Translations under genes and position numbers: made by a program
The notes under the pieces: generated by a model
Databases searched by the model: none
What the model was told of the DNA's origin: nothing
The model's input: the letters and a program-made list of their open reading frames with translations, nothing else
Source of the DNA: JAMZMI01 sp963848175
Lineage (GTDB): Bacteria; Bacteroidota; Bacteroidia; Cytophagales; Cyclobacteriaceae
DNA: 64,000 nt
Reading direction: 5' to 3'
Assembly (NCBI GenBank): GCA_963848175.1
Contig: CAWKCO010000011.1
Coordinates: 558,001-622,000, forward strand
Shown: one piece after another, positions 1 to 9,638 of the stretch
Layout of the letters: every line of letters starts with the position of its first letter
How positions within the stretch are numbered: the stretch's first letter is position 1

Positions 1-868
1 CATGCTTTTTTTGTTCTTCATAACTTACTGGACTAAGCCAATTTAAATTTTCTTGTTTTCTATCATGATTATATGTGTGAATGACGCGAGCTATCTCTTT
101 GAATAAAGTCTTGCCTTTTGATAGCTCAATTGTTGGTAAGAGATGGTGTTTAATCAGTCCATTGCGTTGTTCTGCGTACCCATTTTTCAAGCAGTTTTCA
201 GCCACACTCACTTTGATTTTCAACGCATTAATAGCCGATAAATACAATTGAGAAAAGTACTGAGACCCTCCATCTGTATGATGGATACAGCTTTTCAAGG
301 CTGTTCCTGATCGTAATTTTACCCACATATCAAAAGCATTTTTTGCCTCGACTGCTCTCATTCTTTCTGCTAAATGGTAACCAACAATTCTTGCACTATA
401 TACATCTGTTAAGCAAAATAAGAAGTACCTGCCAGATCCAATTACCACATAAGTCAAGTCTCCCACTACTAATTCATTGATGCCTCTAATAATAAGCCCT
501 GATGCTAAATTGTTGTAATTCCAGCTTTGTAGGGATGATTTTGTGGTGACCACATTAATTCGCAAAGGGACAAGTGACATGTTTGCCTGCGACATCAATT
601 GTTCAAACTTGGAGATCCCAATATCAAATTTGGTCTTAATTTCTAGGTTATAATATAGAGATCTTGACCCTGCTCTACGGTCATGCTTTGATCGGTATTC
701 TTTGACAAGTTTGATCATTTCAGCAATCTGAATCTTCTTCGGAGCTTCTCTGGATATAGCTTGATAATAGGCCTGCCTGGTGATGCCTAAATAACGATAG
801 AATTGTTCCATGGCTATTTGGTGGTCACACTGAGTTGATCTGATTGCTGTCAGTAGTGGGAGTATCAT
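1..868 (-). CDS. IS3-family transposase OrfB, C-terminus cut by window edge
   Basis: The frame is open from the ATG at 868 to the window edge, about 289 codons. It encodes an rve/DDE integrase core. Visible catalytic signatures are GDLTYV (first Asp), HHTDGGSQY (second Asp) and NGYAEQRNGL (Glu), in the IS3 order. The start lies inside the end of OrfA in the -1 frame, and expression is probably as an OrfAB fusion by ribosomal frameshifting. No internal stop is seen, so this copy could be active if the missing end is intact. Confidence 0.88.
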   Translation of the reverse strand, partial: MILPLLTAIRSTQCDHQIAMEQFYRYLGITRQAYYQAISREAPKKIQIAEMIKLVKEYRSKHDRRAGSRSLYYNLEIKTKFDIGISKFEQLMSQANMSLVPLRINVVTTKSSLQSWNYNNLASGLIIRGINELVVGDLTYVVIGSGRYFLFCLTDVYSARIVGYHLAERMRAVEAKNAFDMWVKLRSGTALKSCIHHTDGGSQYFSQLYLSAINALKIKVSVAENCLKNGYAEQRNGLIKHHLLPTIELSKGKTLFKEIARVIHTYNHDRKQENLNWLSPVSYEEQKKH

Positions 869-1206
869 TTTTTTTCAAAATCCTTCCCCAATCGCTCACT
901 CATAACCTTGAGCAATTGATTTTTATATATCAACTCCACCTGCTGATCTCCTATAATCTCCTTGAGCTTTTTATTCTCCTTTTCTAATTCTCGCGTGTGA
1001 TTGATATCCTTGGCCGAAGTAATCAATATAGGCTTAGGTAATTGCGTTTTACCGTACTGACCAATCCAAATTCTTACCGTCGCAGCTTTCACTTCATAGA
1101 TATCCGAAATCTCTCTTATTGTGATCTCTCCTGACTCAAATAAAGCAACTTGCTCCTTTCGAAATTCCTCACTGAATCTCCTTCTGCGTCTCTCTTCAAC
1201 TGTCAT
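865..1206 (-). CDS. IS3-family transposase OrfA (helix-turn-helix)
   Basis: This is a 113-residue basic protein. An N-terminal IS3/IS911-type helix-turn-helix (FSEEFRKEQVALFESGE... then ATVRIWIGQYG) is followed by a leucine-rich coiled segment (about residues 70-100) that would multimerise the transposase. It ends in DFEKK at a run of eight A, the usual place for a programmed -1 shift into OrfB. The ATG at 1206 follows an AT-rich leader. OrfA binds the terminal repeats. Confidence 0.9.
   Translation of the reverse strand: MTVEERRRRRFSEEFRKEQVALFESGEITIREISDIYEVKAATVRIWIGQYGKTQLPKPILITSAKDINHTRELEKENKKLKEIIGDQQVELIYKNQLLKVMSERLGKDFEKK
868..875 (-). other. A8 slippery site for OrfA-OrfB -1 frameshift
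   Basis: On the minus strand orfA ends GAA AAA AAA TGA, with eight consecutive A. A -1 slip there enters the orfB frame, whose own ATG overlaps the orfA stop as ATGA. This matches the known IS3-family control of transposase fusion. Whether frameshifting or reinitiation dominates cannot be told from sequence. Confidence 0.6.
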
Positions 1207-1271
1207 AATTTTACAAGTTAAAAAAGTTATCCACAGCTTTGGGTGTCAACGTATTCCATGAGACAACATTT

Positions 1272-1408
1272 TCAACTTTCAATTCTCAATTCTCCACTTT
1301 CAAATACTGGTGTCACAAAAAAACTAACTGAAAAGAATTCGGGTAAAAACCCACCCCTAGCCCCTCCCAAGAGGGGATTTTTCAATTATCCACTTTCAAT
1401 TCTCAACT
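1272..1408. repeat. Intergenic word repeats flanking a GC-rich hairpin
   Basis: Between the IS3 end and the stop of the CHU_C gene, a word built from TTTCAATTCTCAA appears at about 1272-1303 and again at 1378-1408, with the variant TCCACTTTCAA in both copies. A CCCACCCCTAGCCCC stretch and a hairpin lie between them. Similar short periodic extragenic words occur in many Bacteroidota genomes. No gene is seen in this interval. Confidence 0.6.
1361..1376. terminator. Hairpin CCCCTC-CCAA-GAGGGG, possible terminator or REP-like element
   Basis: A perfect 6-bp GC stem with a 4-base loop sits 36-51 bases past the stop of the minus-strand surface gene. On the minus strand a run of T occurs about 13 bases after the stem, so it is an imperfect intrinsic terminator. 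The same sequence type is a common dispersed extragenic repeat in Bacteroidota (recollection, not searched). Confidence 0.45.
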
Positions 1409-1411
1409 TAT

Positions 1412-3928
1412 TTACCGTATCAACTTCACCGTTCCCTTGGTTTTGCCTTCAAATTTCAAGGGCGCACCGTTATAAAAGCTGCCCTGAATGGACCATAAGT
1501 ACACGCCGTTCGCAAGTGGTTCACCTTTGTATGTGCCATCCCATCCTACTTTCAAAGCTTCATCTACATTGCCCGTAGTGTAAACCCGATTGCCATTGAG
1601 GTCATACACCGAAAAAGTGATCGACTGAATACCCGAGCCATAGACCAAAAATTCGTCGTTGTTTCTATCTCCGTTCGGGGTAAAAAGATTAGGAATGAAA
1701 AGGGCGTTTTGCACCAGCACATTCACCCTGCCGATGGACACACAGCCATTGGCATCTGTCACTACCACTTCATATTCTGTAGTCACCAAAGGCGAAGCTT
1801 TGGGTGTCGCTGATTTTGGATCATCCAGTGTGCCAGCCGGAGACCAGCTATAGGACACTCCTCCCGTGGCAAAAAGCTCCACGCTTTCACTTCCTCCCAC
1901 GCTGAGCTGCGGACTCACCGTGATTTCAGGCGCTTCATTTACCGTTACCGTGATCGTGTCATATTGCACGTCGCAGAGATGAGAACTTACCTCTAAAAAA
2001 TAGGTGGTGGTGACCTCTGGTACATCGGTAGGATTACTTTTATTAGAAAAAACTGCTCCGCCTTTTGTCCACTGATAGCTATAGTCAAACAAACTACCGC
2101 TGGCAGTGGGCTGACCGCCCAGGGTCACCTGCTCCCCTTTGCATATCATAAAATCTTCCCCGGCGGCAATCGTGATTTTAGGGTTCACCTGCACCGAAAC
2201 GGTATCAAGACTTACGCACCCATTCGCATCAGTGACCTGTAAATAATAAAAGGTGGAAACCGTGGGAGAGACTAGCGGATCAGCTACAGACTCAGGTTGA
2301 GCTCCAACTGAGGCTGTCCACAGGTATATATATCCTGCTTCCTCTTGATCCGAACCAATTTTCACCGCTTCACCAAAGCAAATAAGTGTGTCCTTCCCTG
2401 CATCGGCCAACGGCAGGGTATTCACTGTGACAAACAAAGAATCTATCGCGCGACAATCATTGGAGTTGATAATATTAGCATAGACATAACCACTTGTCTT
2501 CGAGCCATATTTTAATGTCGGATCGGCTCCAAGCGTGATATCGTTCTGATCAAACCAGCGAATGGTGGCTATGTCTGAATAATTGGTAGTGAGCTGAGTG
2601 GTGTCATTCACACAAATAACTGCATCTCCTACAATATCAAAATCGGGCAATGGATTTACATTTATCATGACGGAATCGTTGTAGAAACATCCTCCGGCAT
2701 TTTTTACCGTAAGGAAAAGTTCAATCGTTTCTTCCGCGAGAAATTCCCATTGGGCATTGGAATGAAGCTCCTCGCCAGCGCCGTTTGTCCAGGTAAAATC
2801 TGTTCCAGTCACAGGCACATTGAGCGTGACCTGATCTCCATAGCAATAGGTCTGATCTTCCCCTAAATCAAACTCCGGCAGATCCAAAGAAGTAATGGTG
2901 ATAGTATCATACTGAATACAACCTTTGGCATTGGTCACTTCCGCCCAAAGCGTGATCGTCTCCAAGACCTGAAACTTGTAGGTGGCACTGTTGGATTGTA
3001 AAATCTGATTTCCGGTGGTAAACCAATCCACTTTGGAAAAACCACCACTTACCACCAGAGAAGCACTGTCCCCATAGCAAATGGCCTGGTCATCACCCAA
3101 ACTGAAGACGGGAAGCGGATCCATCACAATGATGATCGTGTCATAATTCACACAGCGTGATGCATTGAAAACTTCCGCCACCAACGTATCGGTGGCTGTC
3201 ACTTCATAATTGAAAAACCAATTGTCGGAAACCAACTTCACATCCTTATCTAGCGAATACCAGTTCACCTCCTCAAACAAGGCACCTGTCTGTAGCAGAA
3301 TATTACTTCCATAGCAAATAGAAGTATCGTTACCAATATCGAAAACAGGCAGTGCCAACACATCTACAATCAAAGAATCGTAGCTCAGGCAGCCTTTGAT
3401 TGTTTTCACTTCTACTACCAGTGTGTCTTTTTCCAATACTTCAAAAGAAAGCGTTTCACTATCGGCAAGCAGGCTTCCTTGTCTTGTAGAATACCAGTTG
3501 ACCTGATCGAAGCTTACCTCTCCCACATTCGTGGAAACAAAAGATGCAACCGATAACGGAAGCGTTTCTCCATAACAAATGGAAGTGTCATTTCCCAAGG
3601 TGAAAACTGGAAAGGCAAAAGCATTTACAACAAGGCTATCGTAATTCACACAGCCATTCGCGTTGAACACTTCGGCAATCAACGTGTCTTTACCCATCAC
3701 CTGATAGCTCAGCGACTCGCTGTTTTTAAGCAAGCTACCAGTGGTTTTAGAATACCAATTCACACTATCTAAACCGACAATGCCCAAACCACTTACAGAA
3801 AGATCCAGATTGGTGGCATAGCACAGACTCGTATCTTTTCCTAAGTTAAAAACTGGTAAGCTCAGCACATCTACTACCACCGAATCCATCCACACACAGC
3901 CATTGATCATTGAATACTTCAGCCACAA
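1412..3928 (-). CDS. Ig-like repeat surface protein, C-terminal part with CHU_C type B T9SS sorting domain
   Basis: This 838-residue frame continues the FG-GAP gene at 3949-5850 after two closely spaced frameshifts (about 3960 and 3907). It holds about nine tandem Ig/PKD-like modules of 80-95 residues, each with a motif like LPVFxLGNDTSICYG and ending near NGCVNYDSLVVDV. The last about 90 residues (NALFIPNLFTPNGDRNNDEF... to GTVKLIR) are the gliding motility-associated CHU_C domain, a type B sorting signal for the type IX secretion system. The product should be exported and attached to the cell surface. The start at 3928 is only the first usable codon after the break, not a real start. Confidence 0.85.
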   Translation of the reverse strand: MWLKYSMINGCVWMDSVVVDVLSLPVFNLGKDTSLCYATNLDLSVSGLGIVGLDSVNWYSKTTGSLLKNSESLSYQVMGKDTLIAEVFNANGCVNYDSLVVNAFAFPVFTLGNDTSICYGETLPLSVASFVSTNVGEVSFDQVNWYSTRQGSLLADSETLSFEVLEKDTLVVEVKTIKGCLSYDSLIVDVLALPVFDIGNDTSICYGSNILLQTGALFEEVNWYSLDKDVKLVSDNWFFNYEVTATDTLVAEVFNASRCVNYDTIIIVMDPLPVFSLGDDQAICYGDSASLVVSGGFSKVDWFTTGNQILQSNSATYKFQVLETITLWAEVTNAKGCIQYDTITITSLDLPEFDLGEDQTYCYGDQVTLNVPVTGTDFTWTNGAGEELHSNAQWEFLAEETIELFLTVKNAGGCFYNDSVMINVNPLPDFDIVGDAVICVNDTTQLTTNYSDIATIRWFDQNDITLGADPTLKYGSKTSGYVYANIINSNDCRAIDSLFVTVNTLPLADAGKDTLICFGEAVKIGSDQEEAGYIYLWTASVGAQPESVADPLVSPTVSTFYYLQVTDANGCVSLDTVSVQVNPKITIAAGEDFMICKGEQVTLGGQPTASGSLFDYSYQWTKGGAVFSNKSNPTDVPEVTTTYFLEVSSHLCDVQYDTITVTVNEAPEITVSPQLSVGGSESVELFATGGVSYSWSPAGTLDDPKSATPKASPLVTTEYEVVVTDANGCVSIGRVNVLVQNALFIPNLFTPNGDRNNDEFLVYGSGIQSITFSVYDLNGNRVYTTGNVDEALKVGWDGTYKGEPLANGVYLWSIQGSFYNGAPLKFEGKTKGTVKLIR

Positions 3929-3948
3929 GTGTGTCTTTGGCGGTTACT

Positions 3949-5850
3949 TCATAGGTGAGCTGCGCATTGTCTTGTCAGCAAACTTCCGCTCACGGTGGAA
4001 TACCAATTGACACTGTCCAAACCAGTGATGCCCAACAGGCTTACATCAAAACTAATGGACTCACCAAAGCAAATGCTGGTATCATTGCCAAGGGTAAACT
4101 CAGGAAGCGCGTAAATATCCACGATAAGTGTATCGTACACGGTGCAGCCGAAGCTCTTGGTTATTTCCGCTACAATCGTGTCTTTCTTTGATGCCACATA
4201 GGCAAAGTTCAGGTTGCCTGAGAGCTTAAGCCCATCCTGCAAAGTGTACCAATTGGCCGTTGTGGCCGCTGGATCGGTTACGTCAAAATTCAGGGTTTCA
4301 TTTTGACAGATGGTGGTATCTGCCCCGATATTGGTTTGATAGCAAATCGTAAAGCTCTGCTCTGTCGTAAATGCAGATCCTTTGAATTGATCATCTAAGG
4401 CCTGAACCGCCCAATAATAAACGCCCTCTGGTAAATTGCGAAGATCATAGGTAGTCGCATGTCTTGCATTGCCTGGCGCCATCACTTTGCGATAGCCAGT
4501 GGAGAGATTTGATAAAGGCGAGCGTAATAAATCCGCACCTGCTGGGCTCTTGCTGACGTACAGATTGTAAGTAAGTGAAGCAGCACTGGTAAGGTCATCG
4601 GTGGCTGCCGTCCATGAAAGAGACACTAGATTCTCGTCAGTCACTGATTCGGGAGTGCCCGGTACAGATGGAGCAGCGTTGGCGACAGTGGCAGCCTGAT
4701 CTGATGCAAAAAGTTTGGCTGCTAATGCTAGCCCAGTATTGCCTATTTGAAAAATATCCTGATCTCCATCATTGTCAAAATCACCCAGCGCTATGCCCCC
4801 ATCGTACATCGGAAGAAGCGTATTGGCCGTATTGCTAAAGCTATAAGTGCTGCCATTAAAGCTGTTTTTATAGTAAAGAAAGTATTCAGTTGTTCCTTGT
4901 GCACCCAAGGCCAAAACGTCCTGTAATCCATCATTGTTAAGATCTCCAAAGGTCACATCGGAAGATGAAAGGGGTTGTAAGAATGGTGTCAATTGATTGA
5001 ATCCATTCACTTGATTATTGAAAAACAAATCAGCAGAGGCACTTACTGCATCGGTAAAGCCGGTAAGCACCAAATCATCAAACCCGTCTCTATTGTAGTC
5101 TCCTAGAGCTAAACCATTCAAAGCATAACCCAAGACTCCAGATGTATAAGAGCTAAGTACAAGCTCCTCAGAAACGGAATACACACTGGTTTCTACATCC
5201 AGTGATGGATTGAAACCGGTAATGATCACTTCATCAATTCCGTCATTATTGGCGTCAAAAGCCTGCACCCTGCCATTGCCCTGACCTGATACCGACTGAC
5301 TGACGGGAGTGTAAACCCCTGCATTATTTTCATAAACCAAAAGAATTGCCGCGTTGCTCTGATTTAAACCAGAAGCCACAATGTCCAAATCTCCATCATG
5401 ATCAAAATCCTTCCATTGAACTCCTCCCGAATCAAAACCTGTAAGTGAGAAGTCGATGTTGGTAAATGAAGTTCCCGCATTGTTTTTGAACACACGAAAC
5501 TGCTTTTGATTGGCATTGTCTTTTCCTGCCAGCAGGATATCTACAAATCCATCATTGTTGTAGTCCCCAAAATCATAGGCCACATTACCCCAACTAACCA
5601 GACTGAGCGTATTGAAGGTTTCGTCTCCATTGTTATATCGTATGGTCACTTTGTTGGTGCCCCCGTTGGTAGCTCCATGGATGAAAAGATCGAGCAAACC
5701 GTCGTTGTTGAAATCCACCCATGCAGCCTTTGAGCCTGTCAGCCCTTCGAATGTAGGTGTGACAACTTGGGTGAAATTTTGTGCGCGCAAAGAAAATACC
5801 GTTAAAAATGTTCCGATTAGGAACGTGTAGCGATTAGATAAAAATCTCAT
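3949..5850 (-). CDS. FG-GAP/VCBS-repeat surface protein, N-terminal part
   Basis: The protein begins with a signal peptide (MRFLSNRYTFLIGTFLTVFS, cleavage after LRA-Q). Several FG-GAP/VCBS repeats of the form DFNNDGLLDLFIHG follow (about residues 40-400), which fold as a beta-propeller and often bind calcium. Then come a fibronectin-like domain (about 405-505) and the first Ig-like modules. The frame stops early with TRQCAAHL. In the next frame the module continues (QLTYEVTAKDTLVAEVF) and leads to the CHU_C half at 1412-3928. The ATG overlaps the upstream stop as ATGA, so translation is probably coupled to the giant SprB-like gene. Confidence 0.85.
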   Translation of the reverse strand: MRFLSNRYTFLIGTFLTVFSLRAQNFTQVVTPTFEGLTGSKAAWVDFNNDGLLDLFIHGATNGGTNKVTIRYNNGDETFNTLSLVSWGNVAYDFGDYNNDGFVDILLAGKDNANQKQFRVFKNNAGTSFTNIDFSLTGFDSGGVQWKDFDHDGDLDIVASGLNQSNAAILLVYENNAGVYTPVSQSVSGQGNGRVQAFDANNDGIDEVIITGFNPSLDVETSVYSVSEELVLSSYTSGVLGYALNGLALGDYNRDGFDDLVLTGFTDAVSASADLFFNNQVNGFNQLTPFLQPLSSSDVTFGDLNNDGLQDVLALGAQGTTEYFLYYKNSFNGSTYSFSNTANTLLPMYDGGIALGDFDNDGDQDIFQIGNTGLALAAKLFASDQAATVANAAPSVPGTPESVTDENLVSLSWTAATDDLTSAASLTYNLYVSKSPAGADLLRSPLSNLSTGYRKVMAPGNARHATTYDLRNLPEGVYYWAVQALDDQFKGSAFTTEQSFTICYQTNIGADTTICQNETLNFDVTDPAATTANWYTLQDGLKLSGNLNFAYVASKKDTIVAEITKSFGCTVYDTLIVDIYALPEFTLGNDTSICFGESISFDVSLLGITGLDSVNWYSTVSGSLLTRQCAAHL

Positions 5851-8800
5851 TTTAATATCATGATGCGTTTAGTTTGCACAAAATCGCCTTGTGTGTAAGA
5901 CAATATATAAACTCCTGCAGGCTGGTTGCTGAAATCCCAATCTACCAGATAATCCTTGGCGCCCTCCAATATGGTGCTTTTCAATACTTGATTATCAATG
6001 GTCATTAGGTGTACAGTCAGAGGATTCCGTGAAGAGGCATTTAAAATCAACCGAACTTGCCCCTCTGTAGGATTAGGCGATACGATGACCTCTACAAAAT
6101 CCTTTCGAGCACTTGCTACTTCTTTACTTCCTACTGAAGCGTTTTCTGCTACCGTGATCTTCTTCGTGATTTCAGAAACACAGTTGCCTAGCCCAACCAC
6201 CACGCCAATATCATATTTCCCCGCCTCGGTGAACATCAACTCCATAGACACAACACCTGTCTCATTTACCGATATAGAAGGATCGTCTGGAATAACCCAC
6301 CTGATGGTTTCTGGTATAGGAAGACTCAAATCTATAAATACGATAGGCTCAAAGGTCACGGCTTCACTGATTCTAAGAAAATCCGCCACCAACGCATTGG
6401 CAGAAATTTCCACATAGGTCTTGGCTGTGGCCTCACATCCCTTTTCATCAGTAACAGTTACTTTATATTCACCTTCCTCGGTGGCGTTCACACTCCTTTC
6501 CGTGCTCACCAAATCATTTGGCCCTTCCCAACTATAACTCACCCACTTCTGCTGAGTGGAAAGTAAAACCTGGCCACCTTCGCATGCTACATGGTATTCG
6601 GGTATCCCTCGGACTATGAGCGCTGGAGGATTCACAATCGCAAAAGTCTGATTAATAGCGCATCCATTGGCATCATTTACTATTAAGGAATAGTCTCCAT
6701 AAGGTACATTCGCTAAATCTTTGGAAGTAGCTTCATTGCTCCATAGGTAACTATAAGTACCACTTCCGCCCAGCACATCAAAGGAAATGGCTCCCGTCTC
6801 ATCGTCGAAGCACACTGGATTCACGACTTTTACATTTGCCAGCTGTAGTCCCGCTGGATCTATTAGCGTCACGTTTCTATTGATGGTACAGCCATTTGCA
6901 TCTGTGAGTACATAGCTATATTTTCCTGCTTTTAGTCCTTTGACTTTAGCGCCTGTCAACCCATTGTTCCAAGTAACGACATATGGCGAAGTGCCACCGA
7001 GCGCGGCTATGCTCACCTCACCGTCTGAAGATCCCGTACAGCTTGGGTGGCTAATGTTGGTACTTGAGATTCCCATGGGATCAGGCTGGGTCAGGACAAA
7101 CGTTTTCTTTGTCTGACAGCCGTTGGCATCCACCACTTTTAGCTCATATTTACCTGCTTTCACTGCGTTGAGTGTCGCTCCTTTGGAGCCATCCGGCCAG
7201 AGATAGGTGTAAGGAGAGACTCCTCCGCTTATTACAGGAGCAATCACACCATTCTCTCCAGCATTGCAGGAGATATTTGTGATTGTTCCGTCAGAAATGA
7301 CTAGCGCGTCTGGCTGCCCTATAGTTACAGTGCCTTGATATTGGCAGCCATAAAAATCCCTAACGGTGAAAGCATAGTTGCCCTGACATAATTTTTCTCG
7401 ATGAAGATTACTTCCTCCTCCTTGCCATTGTACTACATATGGAGGCGTACCCCCACTCACTGCAAGGTCTATTTCACCATTGCATCCAGCAAAGCATAGA
7501 TTGTTCTTAGTGGTGACCAGCACTTGGAGGGCATCTCTCTCTCCTAGCACCACTTCTCCGCTCAGCTTACAGCCCTGTGAAGAGGTGATGGTATAAGCAT
7601 GTGTACCACTAGACAGGTTACGCGCAGTAGTTCCTATTTGCCCATCTGCCCACCTCACCAGAGGAGAAGAAGCGTTCGTTATGCTTAAGGAAACTGACCC
7701 ATTGGATCCGCCACATGTGGGTTTGAAAACGGTGCTACTCACTGATATCTGTGCCGGATCCACTATAGTATAAGAGGCCGCAACCGTACATTCAAAAGCC
7801 TTATCTGTAACTGTCACTGTATAGGTTCCTGCTGATAGCCCGTTGACAGATGGAGTCGTATTTCCATTAGACCATAGGTAGCGATAACTGCCAGAGCCTC
7901 CACTCCCGCTCACCTTCAAAGAACCATTATTTCCTCCAGTGCACAAGGGAGCGATATTTTCTTTCAAAGAAACCTCCAACGTTGAGCGCTCATCCACTAA
8001 AACCGAACCAGTCACACTACAGAGGCTGTTGCGTGCATCTTTCATCGTATAAGTGTAGGTGCCAGCAGAAAGATTGCTTAACGTTTCACCCGATGCACCG
8101 TGCAGCCATGAAACTTGATAGCTACCCGAACCTCCAGTGATATCGAGGGTGATGGTACCATCACTGCCGTTGTTACAGGAGACTGAGCTTACATAAGAGC
8201 CTACGCTTAAGGGTGATAGTACGCGAGCATTTGTTTGGAGCGTTTGTACTGACTGAAGTGAATCTTTTACCGTGATCACGTGAGCAGTTGCCGATACATT
8301 AGAAATAGGATTTGCAGTTGGTTTTCCGTCTATTCGGAATGAATAGGGCGGCCGACCTCCCGAAGCAGACAATAAAATACTGCCATCCTGAGCACTTGGA
8401 CAGGTAGCTGGAGTATGACTGACCAGCGACAGGGAAAGGCCGGTAGTAGCACTTACATTAATATCGAGCGTTTCTGAACTACACCCCAAACTGTCGGTAC
8501 CGCTCACGAGATAACTTCCCGGGGCGAGATTGGCAAAAATGCCGTCTGTTGAGGATTGGTTGCCAAGCAAGTAGGTATAAGGCGCTCCACTTCCTCCTGT
8601 CATGTTCACCCTTATCAAACCACCATTTGATCCACCCGGTGAGCTCACTACCTCCTCCAAAAGAATGGTAGGGTCAGCGCCATCCACCATCTGAATAGCC
8701 ACCATTTGTTCACAACCCGACTCATCCGTCACCAACACACTATAACTACCTGCTGCCAGTCCCTCCGCTCGTGATGTCGTGATGGACAAATTATTGTTTA

Positions 8801-9638
8801 AAGCGTCACGCCACTGATAGGAGTAATCTTGTGACAAGTCCGCAGGAAGCACTTCCGCAGTTCCCGTAGGTTGGCCGCACGCACTTTCCACCAAAATACG
8901 TGGATGGAAAGTCGGTAGCGCAGCATCATCATCCACTAATTGAATTCCACTTACAAGAAACACGCAGTTATTTTGATCTGTGAAAAGGAGATCATACAAA
9001 CCAGCCTTCAAATCCGTCACAGCGATATTTGTTTCTGCCAAAACAGATCCGATGGTCTCTCTCCCTGTATTGGAGATAAGTTCTACAGCATAAGGTGCTG
9101 CTCCACCCATTACAGAGGTCACTTCTATGCCTCCATTATTCAATGCGCAGGACGGAGCTACAATATTCCATGATACATTAGAAATACCACCTGATGCGCC
9201 CACCACATAACTGGCCGTCTGGCTGCAGCCATTAGCATCTCTTACAACTACAGCATATGATCCCGAAGATAAACCTCCGAGGGAATCACTAAAAACGCCT
9301 CTTCCGAGCCATTCAAAATGATAAGGAGCCACTCCTCCGCTTACGGAGACTTTTAGAGCACCCTCCATAGCCATGCAACTCGTAGGGTATGCAGCTTCCA
9401 AATGAAGAAGCAGATTACTTGTCTGCTGGGGAACGGTGATGTTTTGAGTGATTGCACAACCTCTACTGTCTGCAATATCTAAGGTAAGAATTCCTGACTG
9501 TAAACTTTCGAGTAGAATATTGGCATTGTTGAATGAAAGGCCGTTGACCTGATAAGGCGCTACGCCATCCAAAAGCTCAAAAGCCAACGCTACCATCTGT
9601 AGCTTCGCAAGTGGCTGGCAAGAGGTTGATCGAAGCAA
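5847..9638 (-). CDS. SprB-repeat adhesin, C-terminal segment with type A T9SS sorting domain
   Basis: This 1263-residue open segment contains about 17 SprB-type repeats, each with a signature such as PSCxGSSDGxI...GGxxPYxxxW followed by GLxAGxYxVxVTDAxGC. A PKD-like region sits near residues 1090-1160. The final 75 residues (VSPNPTEGQVRLIL... to KRIMILK) are the classic T9SS type A C-terminal domain that directs outer-membrane translocation and anchoring. The N-terminal about 20 codons are out-of-frame read-through; the real join to the upstream segment is near 9590, where the motif PATCEATDGSVGF runs into ELLDGVAPYQV. The stop overlaps the FG-GAP gene start. Confidence 0.85.
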   Translation of the reverse strand: MLRSTSCQPLAKLQMVALAFELLDGVAPYQVNGLSFNNANILLESLQSGILTLDIADSRGCAITQNITVPQQTSNLLLHLEAAYPTSCMAMEGALKVSVSGGVAPYHFEWLGRGVFSDSLGGLSSGSYAVVVRDANGCSQTASYVVGASGGISNVSWNIVAPSCALNNGGIEVTSVMGGAAPYAVELISNTGRETIGSVLAETNIAVTDLKAGLYDLLFTDQNNCVFLVSGIQLVDDDAALPTFHPRILVESACGQPTGTAEVLPADLSQDYSYQWRDALNNNLSITTSRAEGLAAGSYSVLVTDESGCEQMVAIQMVDGADPTILLEEVVSSPGGSNGGLIRVNMTGGSGAPYTYLLGNQSSTDGIFANLAPGSYLVSGTDSLGCSSETLDINVSATTGLSLSLVSHTPATCPSAQDGSILLSASGGRPPYSFRIDGKPTANPISNVSATAHVITVKDSLQSVQTLQTNARVLSPLSVGSYVSSVSCNNGSDGTITLDITGGSGSYQVSWLHGASGETLSNLSAGTYTYTMKDARNSLCSVTGSVLVDERSTLEVSLKENIAPLCTGGNNGSLKVSGSGGSGSYRYLWSNGNTTPSVNGLSAGTYTVTVTDKAFECTVAASYTIVDPAQISVSSTVFKPTCGGSNGSVSLSITNASSPLVRWADGQIGTTARNLSSGTHAYTITSSQGCKLSGEVVLGERDALQVLVTTKNNLCFAGCNGEIDLAVSGGTPPYVVQWQGGGSNLHREKLCQGNYAFTVRDFYGCQYQGTVTIGQPDALVISDGTITNISCNAGENGVIAPVISGGVSPYTYLWPDGSKGATLNAVKAGKYELKVVDANGCQTKKTFVLTQPDPMGISSTNISHPSCTGSSDGEVSIAALGGTSPYVVTWNNGLTGAKVKGLKAGKYSYVLTDANGCTINRNVTLIDPAGLQLANVKVVNPVCFDDETGAISFDVLGGSGTYSYLWSNEATSKDLANVPYGDYSLIVNDANGCAINQTFAIVNPPALIVRGIPEYHVACEGGQVLLSTQQKWVSYSWEGPNDLVSTERSVNATEEGEYKVTVTDEKGCEATAKTYVEISANALVADFLRISEAVTFEPIVFIDLSLPIPETIRWVIPDDPSISVNETGVVSMELMFTEAGKYDIGVVVGLGNCVSEITKKITVAENASVGSKEVASARKDFVEVIVSPNPTEGQVRLILNASSRNPLTVHLMTIDNQVLKSTILEGAKDYLVDWDFSNQPAGVYILSYTQGDFVQTKRIMILK

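Larger units (their letters stand above)
1..1248 (-). mobile_element. IS3-family insertion sequence, upstream end inside window
   Basis: Two overlapping minus-strand frames, a short helix-turn-helix OrfA and a DDE integrase OrfB, give the classic IS3 layout. The element is cut by the window start, so its downstream terminus is not visible. The orfA-side terminus is inferred at about 1248, where the minus strand begins TGACACCC; the TG start is usual for IS3. The mate repeat lies outside the window, so this end is a guess. The element sits just downstream of the CHU_C surface-protein gene. Confidence 0.8.

Noticed and set aside
1243..1578. 111-codon plus-strand frame
   Set aside because: It runs through the word repeats, the hairpin and the antisense of the CHU_C domain, with no coding signature.
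5998..6417. 139-codon plus-strand frame
   Set aside because: Antisense to the T9SS C-terminal domain and PKD region of the adhesin; no independent coding evidence.
5847..9638. SprB itself (the F. johnsoniae gliding adhesin)
   Set aside because: The repeat family and T9SS domain agree, but repeats are shared by many adhesins and no sprC/sprD/sprF or gld genes are next to it, so the gene symbol is not justified.
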